A stretch of DNA of 64,000 nt from JBJXGE01 sp046154185 (GTDB taxonomy: Bacteria > Planctomycetota > UBA8108 > UBA1146 > JAJFFE01), in contig JBJXGE010000039.1 in NCBI GenBank assembly GCA_046154185.1, positions 1 through 64,000 on the forward strand, in the 5' to 3' direction. The position numbers and the translations under genes were made by a program. Under the pieces are notes generated by a model. That model was given only the letters and a program-made list of their open reading frames with translations, did no database searches and had not been told where the DNA came from. Shown in pieces: positions 25,586-34,606 of this stretch. Each line of letters starts with the position of its first letter. Position 1 is the stretch's first letter.

Positions 25586-26257
25586 TCAGTTCGTGCTGCC
25601 GACCGCTTGAGTCGGGACCGTGATCGTGGCGAAGACCGAGTCGATTTCTCTTCGCACGGCGTCGATCCTGTCTTTGACGGTCGTACGGTCCACGTCGACT
25701 TTCGTCACGATATCACTCACCGAGCCGATTCCGGCGGGCGACAAGTCGGTGCCGAAACACTTGCGAAGATCGTGGAGATCGGAAAGGAATTTGGCGAGCG
25801 CCCCTTGTTGTTCGCCAACCGCCGTGTCGATCTTTCCGAACGCTGTCATCACTTCTCCGCGCCGCTTTTCGTTGCGCGTGCGAATCTCGGGATTGGCGAT
25901 TGCGGCTAGCTCGGACTCCCAGGCCGTGAAGTAGGCCTGCGCGCGCGCCTTCAGCGCGGCGGCGACGTCGCTTACACGTTGCGCTTGCGCATCCGTATTC
26001 GCCAGCTCGCGCACAAATACTTCGTAGTTGGGCGCGGGGTTGGAGTCTTTCGCGGTAACAACGGCTTGCAGCGTCGCCACCGCCTTGTCCATTTGCGCCT
26101 CGAGCACTTGCGCTTGCTCGCGATAGCTATGCATCTCGGCGGTCGTTCGCACCGAGTGCTGTTGGCCTGACAAACTTGCGCAACCGCTCAACCCGAGTGA
26201 GCCGAGGAGCGCAATCAAGAGCGCGAGTCTCGATGCCATCGTTGCCGTCGTTGCCAT
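25586..26257 (-). CDS. DUF2959-like lipoprotein
   Basis: 223 residues from ATG 26257, with GGAGGT five bases upstream; the longer open frame is not used. Lipobox LGLSGCAS gives a lipid-anchored N-terminus. The mature protein is helical, with long coiled stretches (REQAQVLEAQMDKAVATLQ) and the block YFTAWESELAAIANPEIRTR, which resembles the DUF2959 family. That family has no established function; a periplasmic structural or scaffold role is a guess. It is transcribed divergently from the Rieske oxygenase, 162 bases apart. Confidence 0.75.
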   Translation of the reverse strand: MATTATMASRLALLIALLGSLGLSGCASLSGQQHSVRTTAEMHSYREQAQVLEAQMDKAVATLQAVVTAKDSNPAPNYEVFVRELANTDAQAQRVSDVAAALKARAQAYFTAWESELAAIANPEIRTRNEKRRGEVMTAFGKIDTAVGEQQGALAKFLSDLHDLRKCFGTDLSPAGIGSVSDIVTKVDVDRTTVKDRIDAVRREIDSVFATITVPTQAVGSTN

Positions 26258-26419
26258 TGTGACCTCCCAGACCCCACTTCGATGAACCGCGTAACACCCT
26301 TTCCATATCGGCAAAGGAGTGGTGCTGGCTTCGGCAGTTCCTATGCCGAGCCGGCGCGTTTTGCTATCGTGGGGCGCGCCGCCGACACGTTTAAGACTTT
26401 CGAAACGAGGCCGCGCATC

Positions 26420-27514
26420 ATGTTTCGCGCCCCAATTGTTGACGCCGATATCCGCCGCGCGGAAACGTTGCCAGGCGAGATCTACACCGACCCCCGCTGG
26501 TTCGAGCACCAGCGCAGCCGCGTGTTTAGCCGCAGTTGGCAGCTCGTCGCCGATACCGATCGCGTGAAAGTCCCGGGCGCGTGCGCGCCGACGACCGTCT
26601 TAGAGGGTTGCCTCGACGAATCGATTTTGTTTACTCGCGACGCGACCGATACGCTGCACTGCATCTCCAACGTTTGCACGCATCGAGGAACGCTGGTCTG
26701 CACCGGACCGAGCGTCGCCGCGGCTCTGCGGTGTCGCTATCACGGCCGCCGCTTCGATCTGTCGGGTCGTTTTCTTTCCATGCCGGAGTTTGAAGCAACC
26801 GAGAACTTTCCAACGGCTGCCGATAACTTGCGCACGATTCCGTTCGCTCGTTGGGGAAAATTCTTGTTTGCGTCGCTCGATCCTGCGCTGCCGTTCGCGG
26901 AGTTAACGAGCGAGATGACGGCACGGCTTTCTTGGCTACCGCTGGCAGAGGCCGTGCTCGATCCGACGCGGTCACGCGACTATCTCGTGCGCGCGAATTG
27001 GGCGCTCTACTGCGACAACTACCTCGAAGGCTTTCATATTCCGTTCGTGCATGCTGGGCTCGCGAGCGTGCTCGATTATTCGAGCTACCGGACCGAACTC
27101 TGGCGCTGGTCAAACCTGCAACTCGGTGTGGCGAGCGGCGGCGAGTCGACCTTTGAGTTACCGCGTGCGTCGCCCGACTTCGGTCAACACATCGCCGCGT
27201 ACTACGTGTGGTTATTCCCGAATACGATGTTGAATTTCTATCCGTGGGGAATATCGGCGAATATTGTTCAGCCGCTCGCGGTCGATCGCACGCGCGTGTC
27301 GTTTCTCACTTACGTTTGGGATCCGACGCGGCTCGAGCAAGGCGCCGGCGCCCAATTGGATCGCGTCGAGCGGGAAGATGAAGAAGTCGTCGAGAGCGTG
27401 CACCGCGGCCTCAAGTCGAGCTCCTATCGTCGCGGCCGTTACTCACCGACGCGCGAGACGGGAGTGCATCACTTCCATCGGCTGCTCACGCAGTTTCTCG
27501 CTGCTACGAAGTAA
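26420..27514 (+). CDS. Rieske non-heme iron oxygenase, alpha subunit
   Basis: 364 residues from ATG 26420 (GAGG nine bases upstream). The Rieske [2Fe-2S] ligands are C86-T-H88 and C105-R-Y-H108. The mononuclear iron site is DNYLEGFHIPFVH with H206 and H211, and the inter-subunit Asp equivalent nearby. Overall arrangement and length resemble the choline/carnitine/glycine-betaine monooxygenase branch, which hydroxylates N-methyl groups, but the substrate cannot be assigned. No reductase gene is adjacent. The gene converges on the hybrid kinase gene with only 16 bases between stops. Confidence 0.88.
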   Translation: MFRAPIVDADIRRAETLPGEIYTDPRWFEHQRSRVFSRSWQLVADTDRVKVPGACAPTTVLEGCLDESILFTRDATDTLHCISNVCTHRGTLVCTGPSVAAALRCRYHGRRFDLSGRFLSMPEFEATENFPTAADNLRTIPFARWGKFLFASLDPALPFAELTSEMTARLSWLPLAEAVLDPTRSRDYLVRANWALYCDNYLEGFHIPFVHAGLASVLDYSSYRTELWRWSNLQLGVASGGESTFELPRASPDFGQHIAAYYVWLFPNTMLNFYPWGISANIVQPLAVDRTRVSFLTYVWDPTRLEQGAGAQLDRVEREDEEVVESVHRGLKSSSYRRGRYSPTRETGVHHFHRLLTQFLAATK

Positions 27515-27519
27515 TCCGC

Positions 27520-27543
27520 GGTGAGCAGCACTAGCTGCTCGCC
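27520..27543. terminator. hairpin between convergent genes
   Basis: GGTGAGCAGC, loop ACTA, GCTGCTCGCC: a 10-bp stem with one wobble, covering the stop codon of the hybrid kinase (27531-27533). There is no U tract on either strand, so termination may rely on other factors. Confidence 0.45.
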
Positions 27544-29345
27544 GGCGTGGTTTTTCGCGCCAACCGCAAGATCGTTGCGAAGAGTCGCTGCCGATTGAAG
27601 GGCTTGGTTTCGTGGTCGTTACAGCCCGCTGCAATGCTCAAAGCTCGCTCGCTCGCCATGGCATGCGCGGACAACGCAATGATGGCTCCGGTATAACCGC
27701 GCGTCCGCAACATTCGCGTCGCCGCGTGGCCGTCGAGCACCGGCATCTGAACATCCATCAGAATCACGTCATAGGTCGTGTCGCTGGCGAACGCCGCTAG
27801 CGCCACGTCCACGGCACGCTGTCCGTTATCGACGAACATCACGTCGGCGCCAGCACGCTTGAGCATTCGCTCGAGCAGACGCTGGTTGGCAGAGACGTCG
27901 TCGGCGACCAAGACGCGGAGGCCGATGAGATCCTTCGACTCCGCGTCCAGCTCCGCAGACCGGGCTGCTTCAGCCGTCGCGGTCGCGAACGCCGAGATCG
28001 CCGGGCTTTCCAGCATCGGCACGCCGGCTAACGCCCCGGTTGCGATCGTCGCGCGAAAGTGGCTGCCGAGCTCGGGCGCCGTGCTGACAATGACGACATC
28101 GCCGCCGAGCAATTCGGCGAGACGCTTGCTGATGGTCAGCCCAAGCCCAGTGCCGCCGTATTTGCGGGTCGTGGAGAGATCCGCCTGGACGAACGGCTTG
28201 AAGAGCTGCTCACTTTGCCGCTCCGTCATGCCGACCCCGGAATCGATGATATCGAACTGCATGAGCGGGCCAGCCGGCGTGCCATTCACTGTGCTAGTGA
28301 TGATTCGCACGACGCCGTTTTCGCGCGAGAATTTGATCGCGTTCGCGACCAAATTTATCAGCACTTGCTTCATGCGCGTCGGGTCGGTCGAGATAGCCTC
28401 GGGAATCTCCCCACCGAATTCAAACTGCAGCGTGATATCCTTATCACCGGCTCGCACCGACATGAGCGACTGCAATTCGGCCAGCAACCGCATCGGCGAA
28501 ACTGGGACTCGTTCGACTTCCATGCGTCCATACTCGATCTTTGACAAATCGAGAATGTCGTCGATTAGTGTCAACAGGTGCGCGCCATTGTGTTGAATGA
28601 CTTGAATGGCTTGGATGCGCTCGGTCTCCGTGAGCGCGGGGTCGAAGAGCGTATCGGCAAAGCCCAGAATCGCCGTCATGGGCGTGCGAATCTCGTGGCT
28701 CATATTGGACAGAAACTCGCTCTTCGCGCGATTGGCGGCGTCCGCGGCTTGCTTCGCCTTCTCGAGTGCGGCGTTTTTCTCGACCAGTTCTTGCGTCGCA
28801 TCCTGAATGTCGAGCGTGCGCTTGGCCAAGACTTGCTCGAGCTCCAACACATGGCGGCGCGATTCCTGATGCGCTCGCCATTTCTCGCTGAGCGCCGACG
28901 CGAGCTGGCGCACTTCCATCGCGTCGAACGGCTTCTTGAGCAGCAGCAGCCGATCCGTCTGGCCAAGCCGTTGAATGATGTCCTCCCACGAGTGATCCGT
29001 GTACGCGGTGCAAATCACGACCTGAAGATCAGGATCGACTTTCCAGAGGTGGCCAATGGTCTCGAGCCCGTCCCAGCCCGGCGGCATACGCATGTCGACG
29101 AACGCCACCGCGAACGGAGAGTGATTGGCCAGCGCCGCCTTTACTTTCGCGAACCCCTCGGCTCCTTGGTAGGCGGACTCGAGCTCGAACGCCAAACTCT
29201 CGAGCGGTTTCGATTCGGCGCTGCCGAGGAATCCGGCCTTCGCCGAAGAAGTGCCCCGGGTCGTGCTCGTCAACACCTTTCGAAAGTCTTCGTGAATCGC
29301 GTCGTTGTCATCGATGATCAAGACGCGGTGATTGCCGCCGCTCAT
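27531..29345 (-). CDS. hybrid response regulator / sensor histidine kinase (REC-HisKA-HATPase-REC)
   Basis: 604 residues. An N-terminal receiver (acidic pocket IDDND, phosphoacceptor D84 in FVDMRMPPGWDG) is followed by a coiled coil (~160-210). The HisKA box has H217 (SNMSHEIRTPM), then the HATPase (N-box NLVANAIKF, G1 DSGVGM, G2 GGTGLGL) and a second receiver with D531 (LMDVQMPVLDG). There is no membrane or sensor domain, so input should come through the first receiver, most simply from the kinase encoded just upstream, whose stop overlaps this start (TAATG). No DNA-binding output is seen. Member of the FIST operon. Confidence 0.95.
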   Translation of the reverse strand: MSGGNHRVLIIDDNDAIHEDFRKVLTSTTRGTSSAKAGFLGSAESKPLESLAFELESAYQGAEGFAKVKAALANHSPFAVAFVDMRMPPGWDGLETIGHLWKVDPDLQVVICTAYTDHSWEDIIQRLGQTDRLLLLKKPFDAMEVRQLASALSEKWRAHQESRRHVLELEQVLAKRTLDIQDATQELVEKNAALEKAKQAADAANRAKSEFLSNMSHEIRTPMTAILGFADTLFDPALTETERIQAIQVIQHNGAHLLTLIDDILDLSKIEYGRMEVERVPVSPMRLLAELQSLMSVRAGDKDITLQFEFGGEIPEAISTDPTRMKQVLINLVANAIKFSRENGVVRIITSTVNGTPAGPLMQFDIIDSGVGMTERQSEQLFKPFVQADLSTTRKYGGTGLGLTISKRLAELLGGDVVIVSTAPELGSHFRATIATGALAGVPMLESPAISAFATATAEAARSAELDAESKDLIGLRVLVADDVSANQRLLERMLKRAGADVMFVDNGQRAVDVALAAFASDTTYDVILMDVQMPVLDGHAATRMLRTRGYTGAIIALSAHAMASERALSIAAGCNDHETKPFNRQRLFATILRLARKTTPASS

Positions 29346-30769
29346 TAGGCTGGGACCTCCTCTACCGCCGCCGCATAGGGAATCTCGAGCGTGAATCGCG
29401 CACCGCGCCCAATTCCGTCGCTCGTGACTCGCAGCGCACCGCCGAGTTCTTTGGCCGAAAGCGCACAGGAATGCAGACCAAAACCGTGGCCTGCCTCCTT
29501 GGTTGTGAATCCGTGACTAAAGATTCGCGTCAGGTTTTCCCGGGGGATTCCCACGCCGTTGTCCCCGACTTCGATACAAACCGGACCGTCCTGCTCGCGG
29601 CGCAACCGAATCTGAATTCGACGATCGATGTCGGCGGCGAGCACCGCGTCGCTGGCGTTGCGAATCAAGTTCACAACGATCTGCATGAGTTTGTGCTTGT
29701 CGACGATGATCGCTGGCAGGCTGTCATAGTCCTTGGTGACGTCGATGCCGCGCTGCTCGAATGATCCACCGCAAAGCTGTAACGCGTCGTCAAGCAACTC
29801 CGCGAGATTCGACTCTTCGCAAACAGTGCTGAGCCGAGCGTGCTTCTGTTGCATGCTGATCACTTGCTTGACGTGCTCGACGTGCTTTGCAAGTCCCTCG
29901 ATCTCCTTCGACAGGCTTTCGCGCTCGCGCGTCAGATCCGCGCAAATCTCCACGAGGAACGGTAGGAAGTGCTTTCCCTGCGGATCCTCGGAGATGAAAG
30001 TCGACAAATCAGCACGGTGCGCCTCCAACACTCCGACGCCCTGCCGCAATGAGTCGAGCTGAGACTCCCGAACAGCTTGCGCGAGCATCGAAACCGACAC
30101 GTTGACGCTGTTGAGTACGTTGCCAACGTTGTGCAGCACTCCAGTGGCGACTTCGGCCATACCCGCGAGCCGGCCGGCTTCCACCAATCGTCGATTGAGT
30201 TCCGCGTGCGCTTGTTCTGCACGCCGGCGCTCCGAAATATCACGGAACGCCACCACCGCGCCGCGCGTGATCTCGGAGTTCTTCAGCGGACTAAGGATGA
30301 AGGAAATCGGCAGAGTGCTCTGGTCAGCGCGCACGAGCGTCGCGTCCTCCGTTTGATACGTGCCGCCCTCGATCACTAAGCGCGTGAAGTCGGCCTCGCA
30401 CGTGATCGAGAAGAGCTCGGCCCACGGCCGACCGACCGCGGATCCTGGTACGACCTGCAGCAATCGCTCCGCCTCGAAGTTGGCCGTCTGAATCGTTCCG
30501 TCCGCGTCCACCGCGAGCATGCCCTCAGCCAGCGAACTGACAATCGTCTCGAGCCGATCACGCTGCTCGGCGATCGACTGGTGCAGGTTCGCCATTTCGG
30601 CGGACGAAATCGCTAGTGATCGCTCCATCAAATAACGACCGTCGTCCGACTCCGCGTAGGCGCGGCTCACACGCTGCAGAAACGCCTCCCAAACTTCTTG
30701 CGAGTTGGGCGGCGTCTCTGGGCAGAGATCGAGTCGTGCGAGATGTCGCTTGAGCAGCGCGTGAAGCAC
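29345..30769 (-). CDS. cytoplasmic PAS-domain sensor histidine kinase
   Basis: 474 residues. After an N-terminal helical region comes a PAS domain (~70-185; GMLAVDADGTIQTANFEAER, VVAFRDISERRRAEQ). Next is a non-standard H-box, GVLHNVGNVLNSV with H213, then a long helical insert, the N-box (NLIRNASDAV, N371), DNGVGI and FSHGFTTKEAGHGFGLH. No membrane segments. This H-box type (LHNVGNxLN) occurs in kinases that are often encoded beside FIST proteins. The gene starts five bases after the FIST stop and overlaps the hybrid kinase start by one base. Confidence 0.93.
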   Translation of the reverse strand: MLHALLKRHLARLDLCPETPPNSQEVWEAFLQRVSRAYAESDDGRYLMERSLAISSAEMANLHQSIAEQRDRLETIVSSLAEGMLAVDADGTIQTANFEAERLLQVVPGSAVGRPWAELFSITCEADFTRLVIEGGTYQTEDATLVRADQSTLPISFILSPLKNSEITRGAVVAFRDISERRRAEQAHAELNRRLVEAGRLAGMAEVATGVLHNVGNVLNSVNVSVSMLAQAVRESQLDSLRQGVGVLEAHRADLSTFISEDPQGKHFLPFLVEICADLTRERESLSKEIEGLAKHVEHVKQVISMQQKHARLSTVCEESNLAELLDDALQLCGGSFEQRGIDVTKDYDSLPAIIVDKHKLMQIVVNLIRNASDAVLAADIDRRIQIRLRREQDGPVCIEVGDNGVGIPRENLTRIFSHGFTTKEAGHGFGLHSCALSAKELGGALRVTSDGIGRGARFTLEIPYAAAVEEVPA

Positions 30770-30773
30770 GTCT

Positions 30774-31913
30774 TTATGCCTCAGTGAGAGTCGTCAAGGT
30801 CATGGTTTGATTGTGGAGGTCGCAGTGGCCCGTCGCGTAGGGTGAGATTTCGCCGTAGCTGTAGAAGCCTACTTGCTGCGAACCCACGGGCAACACGTCG
30901 AGCACGCTCTCGAGTTCCTCTTCAGTGCGCTCGCCGAGGACGAGCCGTCGACCCACGCAGCTCACGGCGATCGAAAGACACGGCCCCGAATTGCTCCCAG
31001 CGTTTTGCCGTGTCATGAGCGCGGAACCGCTGGCGCCGTCAACAAGTCGATCGAAATTCGCTCGCATCAGTTGAACTCGACTGCCCACCGGGATGTCGCC
31101 CGCGAAGATCATCGACTGCGCTTTCTCGTCGACCGACAGCACGGTTCGCACGAGGCTCTTGTCGCTGTCGCGCTGATTCCTGAGCGCGAGCGGAAACAGT
31201 AACGCAGTGGCGGGCAGACCCGCGGCACGATCGCCGAGGTACTGCTTGTAAAGCGGCAACGCGGGCTTGCCGTCGAGTTCGTAGAGGATGTTTGCACTCG
31301 ACTTGGTAACGAGGCGCTCGGGGCCAAAAACGTCCCAGCCGCCTTTGGAACCGTGACCGATGTGAATGGCGTCGCCATAGAACCCGACTGCGCTCACGAC
31401 GCCTTGGCACGGCTTACCCTTGTGAATGACCCACGTTTGCTCGAACTTGTCGGAGTCACCCGCGAGTCCGCCCGTGACGACCACGGCCTCCGGCAAGGTG
31501 GAGTTGAGTCCGCGAACCAGCTCGCTCCCGTTCACTCGCAGGCCATCCGAAAGCACCATCACGCCCCGCAGCGTCGAATCGAGGAGTTGGTTCGCGATCT
31601 GTTGGCCGGCGCCGAACGAATCCTCGGGACCGTTCACGGCCGCGCTCGCGAGCGCTAGTTTCGTCTTACTAAACCGCGCAATCGCGACCGAGAGCGTGTC
31701 GTCGTAGAGCTGGTCGCCGAGAATTTCGCCCGAGCTCGAACAGCCGACGATGCGTGAGGAAGGAAACGCCGCCACGAGTTCCGCGATCGGCGCGGGATCT
31801 GTCGAATAGCGACGTGACCCGAACAGCAGCACGAGGGTCTTGTCAGAATTCAGTTTCGGCAGCGGGCTCGACCAGCCCGTGCTGGGGCTGTAAGACAGCG
31901 TCTCAATTTCCAT
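30774..31913 (-). CDS. FIST-domain ligand-sensor protein
   Basis: 379 residues from ATG 31913. Contains the paired FIST_N (SRIVGCSSSGEI, SVAIARFS, MVLSDGLRVNGSELVRGL, VTGGLAGD) and FIST_C regions ending GFYSYGEISPYATGHCDLHN. FIST domains are predicted small-molecule sensors, possibly for amino acids, that feed kinases or cyclic-nucleotide enzymes. As first gene of a tight operon with two kinases, it is the probable input. An amino-acid permease lies divergently 158 bases away, consistent with, but not proof of, amino-acid sensing. Confidence 0.9.
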   Translation of the reverse strand: MEIETLSYSPSTGWSSPLPKLNSDKTLVLLFGSRRYSTDPAPIAELVAAFPSSRIVGCSSSGEILGDQLYDDTLSVAIARFSKTKLALASAAVNGPEDSFGAGQQIANQLLDSTLRGVMVLSDGLRVNGSELVRGLNSTLPEAVVVTGGLAGDSDKFEQTWVIHKGKPCQGVVSAVGFYGDAIHIGHGSKGGWDVFGPERLVTKSSANILYELDGKPALPLYKQYLGDRAAGLPATALLFPLALRNQRDSDKSLVRTVLSVDEKAQSMIFAGDIPVGSRVQLMRANFDRLVDGASGSALMTRQNAGSNSGPCLSIAVSCVGRRLVLGERTEEELESVLDVLPVGSQQVGFYSYGEISPYATGHCDLHNQTMTLTTLTEA

Positions 31914-32071
31914 GGTCACTGGCTTCCTTTGACGTGACGACCCAGATTTCGGCGACACCCCCTACGAATATCTCCGTTCAACATCGGCGGTTCGACTCGG
32001 AGTTCTTGACTGAATCCCGTGGGCGCCCGGGCAACCTCCGACGGCGACCGGATCACTGACGACAGGATGCG

Positions 32072-33502
32072 ATGGGAACTTCCGCGAATCCGGACCGGAT
32101 AGACCCGCGACCGACGCTCGAACGACGACTCGGCGTCTTCGACGGCACGCTCTTGACGATCGGCTCGGTCGTTGGCACTGGGATCTTCTTGACGAGCGAC
32201 GACGTCGCGCGCGCGCTTCCGGACACTGCACTGTTCTTGTTGGTTTGGCTCGTCGGCGGTGCGCTCACGCTCGCGGGCGCGCTCACCTACGCGGAACTCG
32301 GCGCGATGTATCCGCGCGCGGGCGGGATCTACCATTTCCTCAAGGAGGCATACGGTCCGCTGTGGGGTTTTCTCTACGGCTGGACCTCGTTCCTCGTGAT
32401 CATGTCGGGCGGGATCGCTGCGCTCGCGGTCGGCTTCGGCGATTCGTTGGGTGGACTCGTTCCGTTCTTCGCGAGTCATCGCATCGTGTGGAACGTACGC
32501 GTGGCGGAAATAAGTTGGAGCGTGAGTTCGAGCCAGCTCGCGGCCGTCGTTGCGATCGTGCTGCTGACGGCCGTCAATCACTTCGGCTTGCGGTCGGGTG
32601 CGTGGACGCAAAACGTGCTGACGATGCTCAAAGCGGCCGCACTCGGCGCGTTGATCGGGTGCGGACTGTATGTCGCAGCCCCCGAGCTGACGGCGGCAAC
32701 GGCGACATCGCCGAGCGCATCGACGACACCCACCGGCCTCGGCATCCTCGCGCCCTTCGGCGTCGCGATGGTCGCTGTCTTGTGGACCTTCGACGGCTGG
32801 TACGGACTCACGTTTTCGGCGGGCGAAATGCGGAAACCCGAGCGCGACTTGCCGCGCGCGCTTTGCTTCGGCACGATCGCCATCATCGTGCTGTACGTGC
32901 TCACGAACATCGTTTACCTGCGCGCGCTCCCGCTCGAAACGATGGCCACAACCGAACGCGTCGGTGAGGCCGCCGCTATCGTGCTCTTCGGGGCGATCGG
33001 CGGGAACGTCGTTGCCGTGATCATCCTGCTTTCGATTCTCGGCTGCCTCGCATCGACAATCTTGTACAGTTCACGCATTTACATGCCGATGGCCGTCGAT
33101 GGAGTTTTTTTCCGCTCCGCCGCAACGATTCATCCAAAGTTCCGGGTCCCGGTCGGAAGCCTCTGGTGCCAAAGTCTCTGGGCGATTGTGCTCACACTCA
33201 GCGGCCGTTACGAGCAACTCTTCACGTTCGCCGTTTTCGCGAGTCTCATTTTTCACGCCGCCACCGCCTGCAGCCTCTTCGTCCTGCGGCGGCGTCGACC
33301 CGATGTGCCGCGCCCTTATCGAGTGTGGGGATATCCGGTGCTGCCATTCCTCTTCATCGCGGGGTGCTTGTTGATCGTCGCAACAGCATTGGTAGAGACG
33401 CCGCGCGAATCGTTCGCCGGCCTTGGCTTGGTGGCGCTAGGCGTGCCGGCATATGCGTTCTGGCGTCGGCAGGCACGTGCGGGAAGGCGATCGTTTGGCT
33501 AG
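32072..33502 (+). CDS. APC-superfamily amino-acid permease
   Basis: 476 residues with about 12 membrane helices. The unwound helix 1 motif GSVVGTGIFL is typical of substrate binding in APC transporters, and helix 6 carries the matching break around WTFDGWYGLTF. AGEMRKPERDLPRAL is the conserved cytoplasmic loop. It resembles the LAT/basic-neutral amino-acid branch; exact substrate unknown. Divergent from the FIST operon. A weak GGA lies upstream of the ATG. Confidence 0.92.
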   Translation: MGTSANPDRIDPRPTLERRLGVFDGTLLTIGSVVGTGIFLTSDDVARALPDTALFLLVWLVGGALTLAGALTYAELGAMYPRAGGIYHFLKEAYGPLWGFLYGWTSFLVIMSGGIAALAVGFGDSLGGLVPFFASHRIVWNVRVAEISWSVSSSQLAAVVAIVLLTAVNHFGLRSGAWTQNVLTMLKAAALGALIGCGLYVAAPELTAATATSPSASTTPTGLGILAPFGVAMVAVLWTFDGWYGLTFSAGEMRKPERDLPRALCFGTIAIIVLYVLTNIVYLRALPLETMATTERVGEAAAIVLFGAIGGNVVAVIILLSILGCLASTILYSSRIYMPMAVDGVFFRSAATIHPKFRVPVGSLWCQSLWAIVLTLSGRYEQLFTFAVFASLIFHAATACSLFVLRRRRPDVPRPYRVWGYPVLPFLFIAGCLLIVATALVETPRESFAGLGLVALGVPAYAFWRRQARAGRRSFG

Positions 33503-33668
33503 CACGGGTCGGACGTCTGCATATATATAGGAAAGCGAATCTCATGCCGTGCTCGCGCCGACGACGATCGATGGTGCAGAAGTCGAGCTGGGTTCGCAGG
33601 TTTCGTGGGCGCGTCGCGCGCCCGACAACATCCGAGGCGAGGCAGCACAATTGGTACACCGGAGATTC

Positions 33669-34511
33669 GTGCGCGACGTCGCGGCTGCAATTACACGCGT
33701 CCGTTTCGTTGCGCCGCTGATTGCGCTGCTGGCCGGTTGCAGCTCGCTCCAAAGGCAGCCAATGGCCTGCGATCCACTCGCATTGCCAGCCTTCGGTCTC
33801 GAGTGGGTTGCGTCGCGGGCGACTGAAACGAGTCTTCCACTCGTGCGCGAAACCGGACGACTTGTCGGCGCGTCCGCGACGTTGCTTCGCGCGCCGCCGC
33901 TCTTCGTCGAGTCTCTGGTGACTCTCGACGCCGGTCGTGGCGTTGGCGCGATGGAATCACTGTGTGCCGGAACGGGTGGCATCGCGACCGCGACCTGGAA
34001 TGTCCCCTTCTTTTGGTTGCCGGGTCGCAGCATCGATCTTGCTCGCGACGTCGAGGGCGTCAACAGCGCGCTCACGCATCTCGAGCAACACGCTGCCGTT
34101 TTTCCGCCTGGAACGCGCGCTCGCGCGGCCGGCAAGTTGCTCGTCTACGACTTGCCGGGTTATGGACAAATCCACCAAGCCGCGGAGTCGAACGCGATCT
34201 GGGCGTTCTTGCAGTACGTCAGCGGAACCGAGTTTGTGGCTCAGGAACGTAGTTGGGGCTTCGTCGTCGATAGTCGCGCGACATGGGACGCGCGTCCTGA
34301 TCGAACCCGCACAGTCACAATCCTCCACGAACTCTTTCATCAGCACGCGCAGATGCGCGAACGCTTCCACGGCTGGACTGCAATCTATTGGCCGAGCTAC
34401 ATCGCAACGTTTCTCTTCACCGGGTGGGACGAGCACTGGGCCGAAACCGGTTCGAACGGCGCGACCCGTGTCGACGAGGGACTCAGAACTTGGCCGGGCG
34501 CTAACAGGTGA
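33669..34511 (+). CDS. lipoprotein with HExxH motif, putative zinc peptidase
   Basis: 280 residues from a GTG at 33669 with GGAG four bases upstream. This start gives a compact lipoprotein signal (VRFVAPLIALLAGCSS, lipobox LLAGC). Near the C-terminus HELFHQHAQMRERFHGW contains HExxH, the zinc-binding helix of many metallopeptidases, followed by a hydrophobic stretch (IYWPSYIATFLF) and DEHWAETGSNG, which supplies a possible third acidic ligand. The family is not recognised. The same region could be a structural lipoprotein with a chance motif, but the arrangement resembles small outer-leaflet zincins. A TATATATA run lies ~135 bases upstream. Confidence 0.65.
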   Translation: MRDVAAAITRVRFVAPLIALLAGCSSLQRQPMACDPLALPAFGLEWVASRATETSLPLVRETGRLVGASATLLRAPPLFVESLVTLDAGRGVGAMESLCAGTGGIATATWNVPFFWLPGRSIDLARDVEGVNSALTHLEQHAAVFPPGTRARAAGKLLVYDLPGYGQIHQAAESNAIWAFLQYVSGTEFVAQERSWGFVVDSRATWDARPDRTRTVTILHELFHQHAQMRERFHGWTAIYWPSYIATFLFTGWDEHWAETGSNGATRVDEGLRTWPGANR

Positions 34512-34606
34512 GTGGCCGGCGCGCGCGCAGTGCTCGCCTTCTCTGCACGGCGAACCACAGCCGCCCGGGCTCGCCCGTTGTTTGTAGCGGCGGCCGTAGT
34601 CGCGAC

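Noticed and set aside
33500..33668. TATATATA run as a strong promoter for the HExxH lipoprotein
   Set aside because: No matching -35 element at proper spacing; could be a chance AT run in GC-rich DNA.
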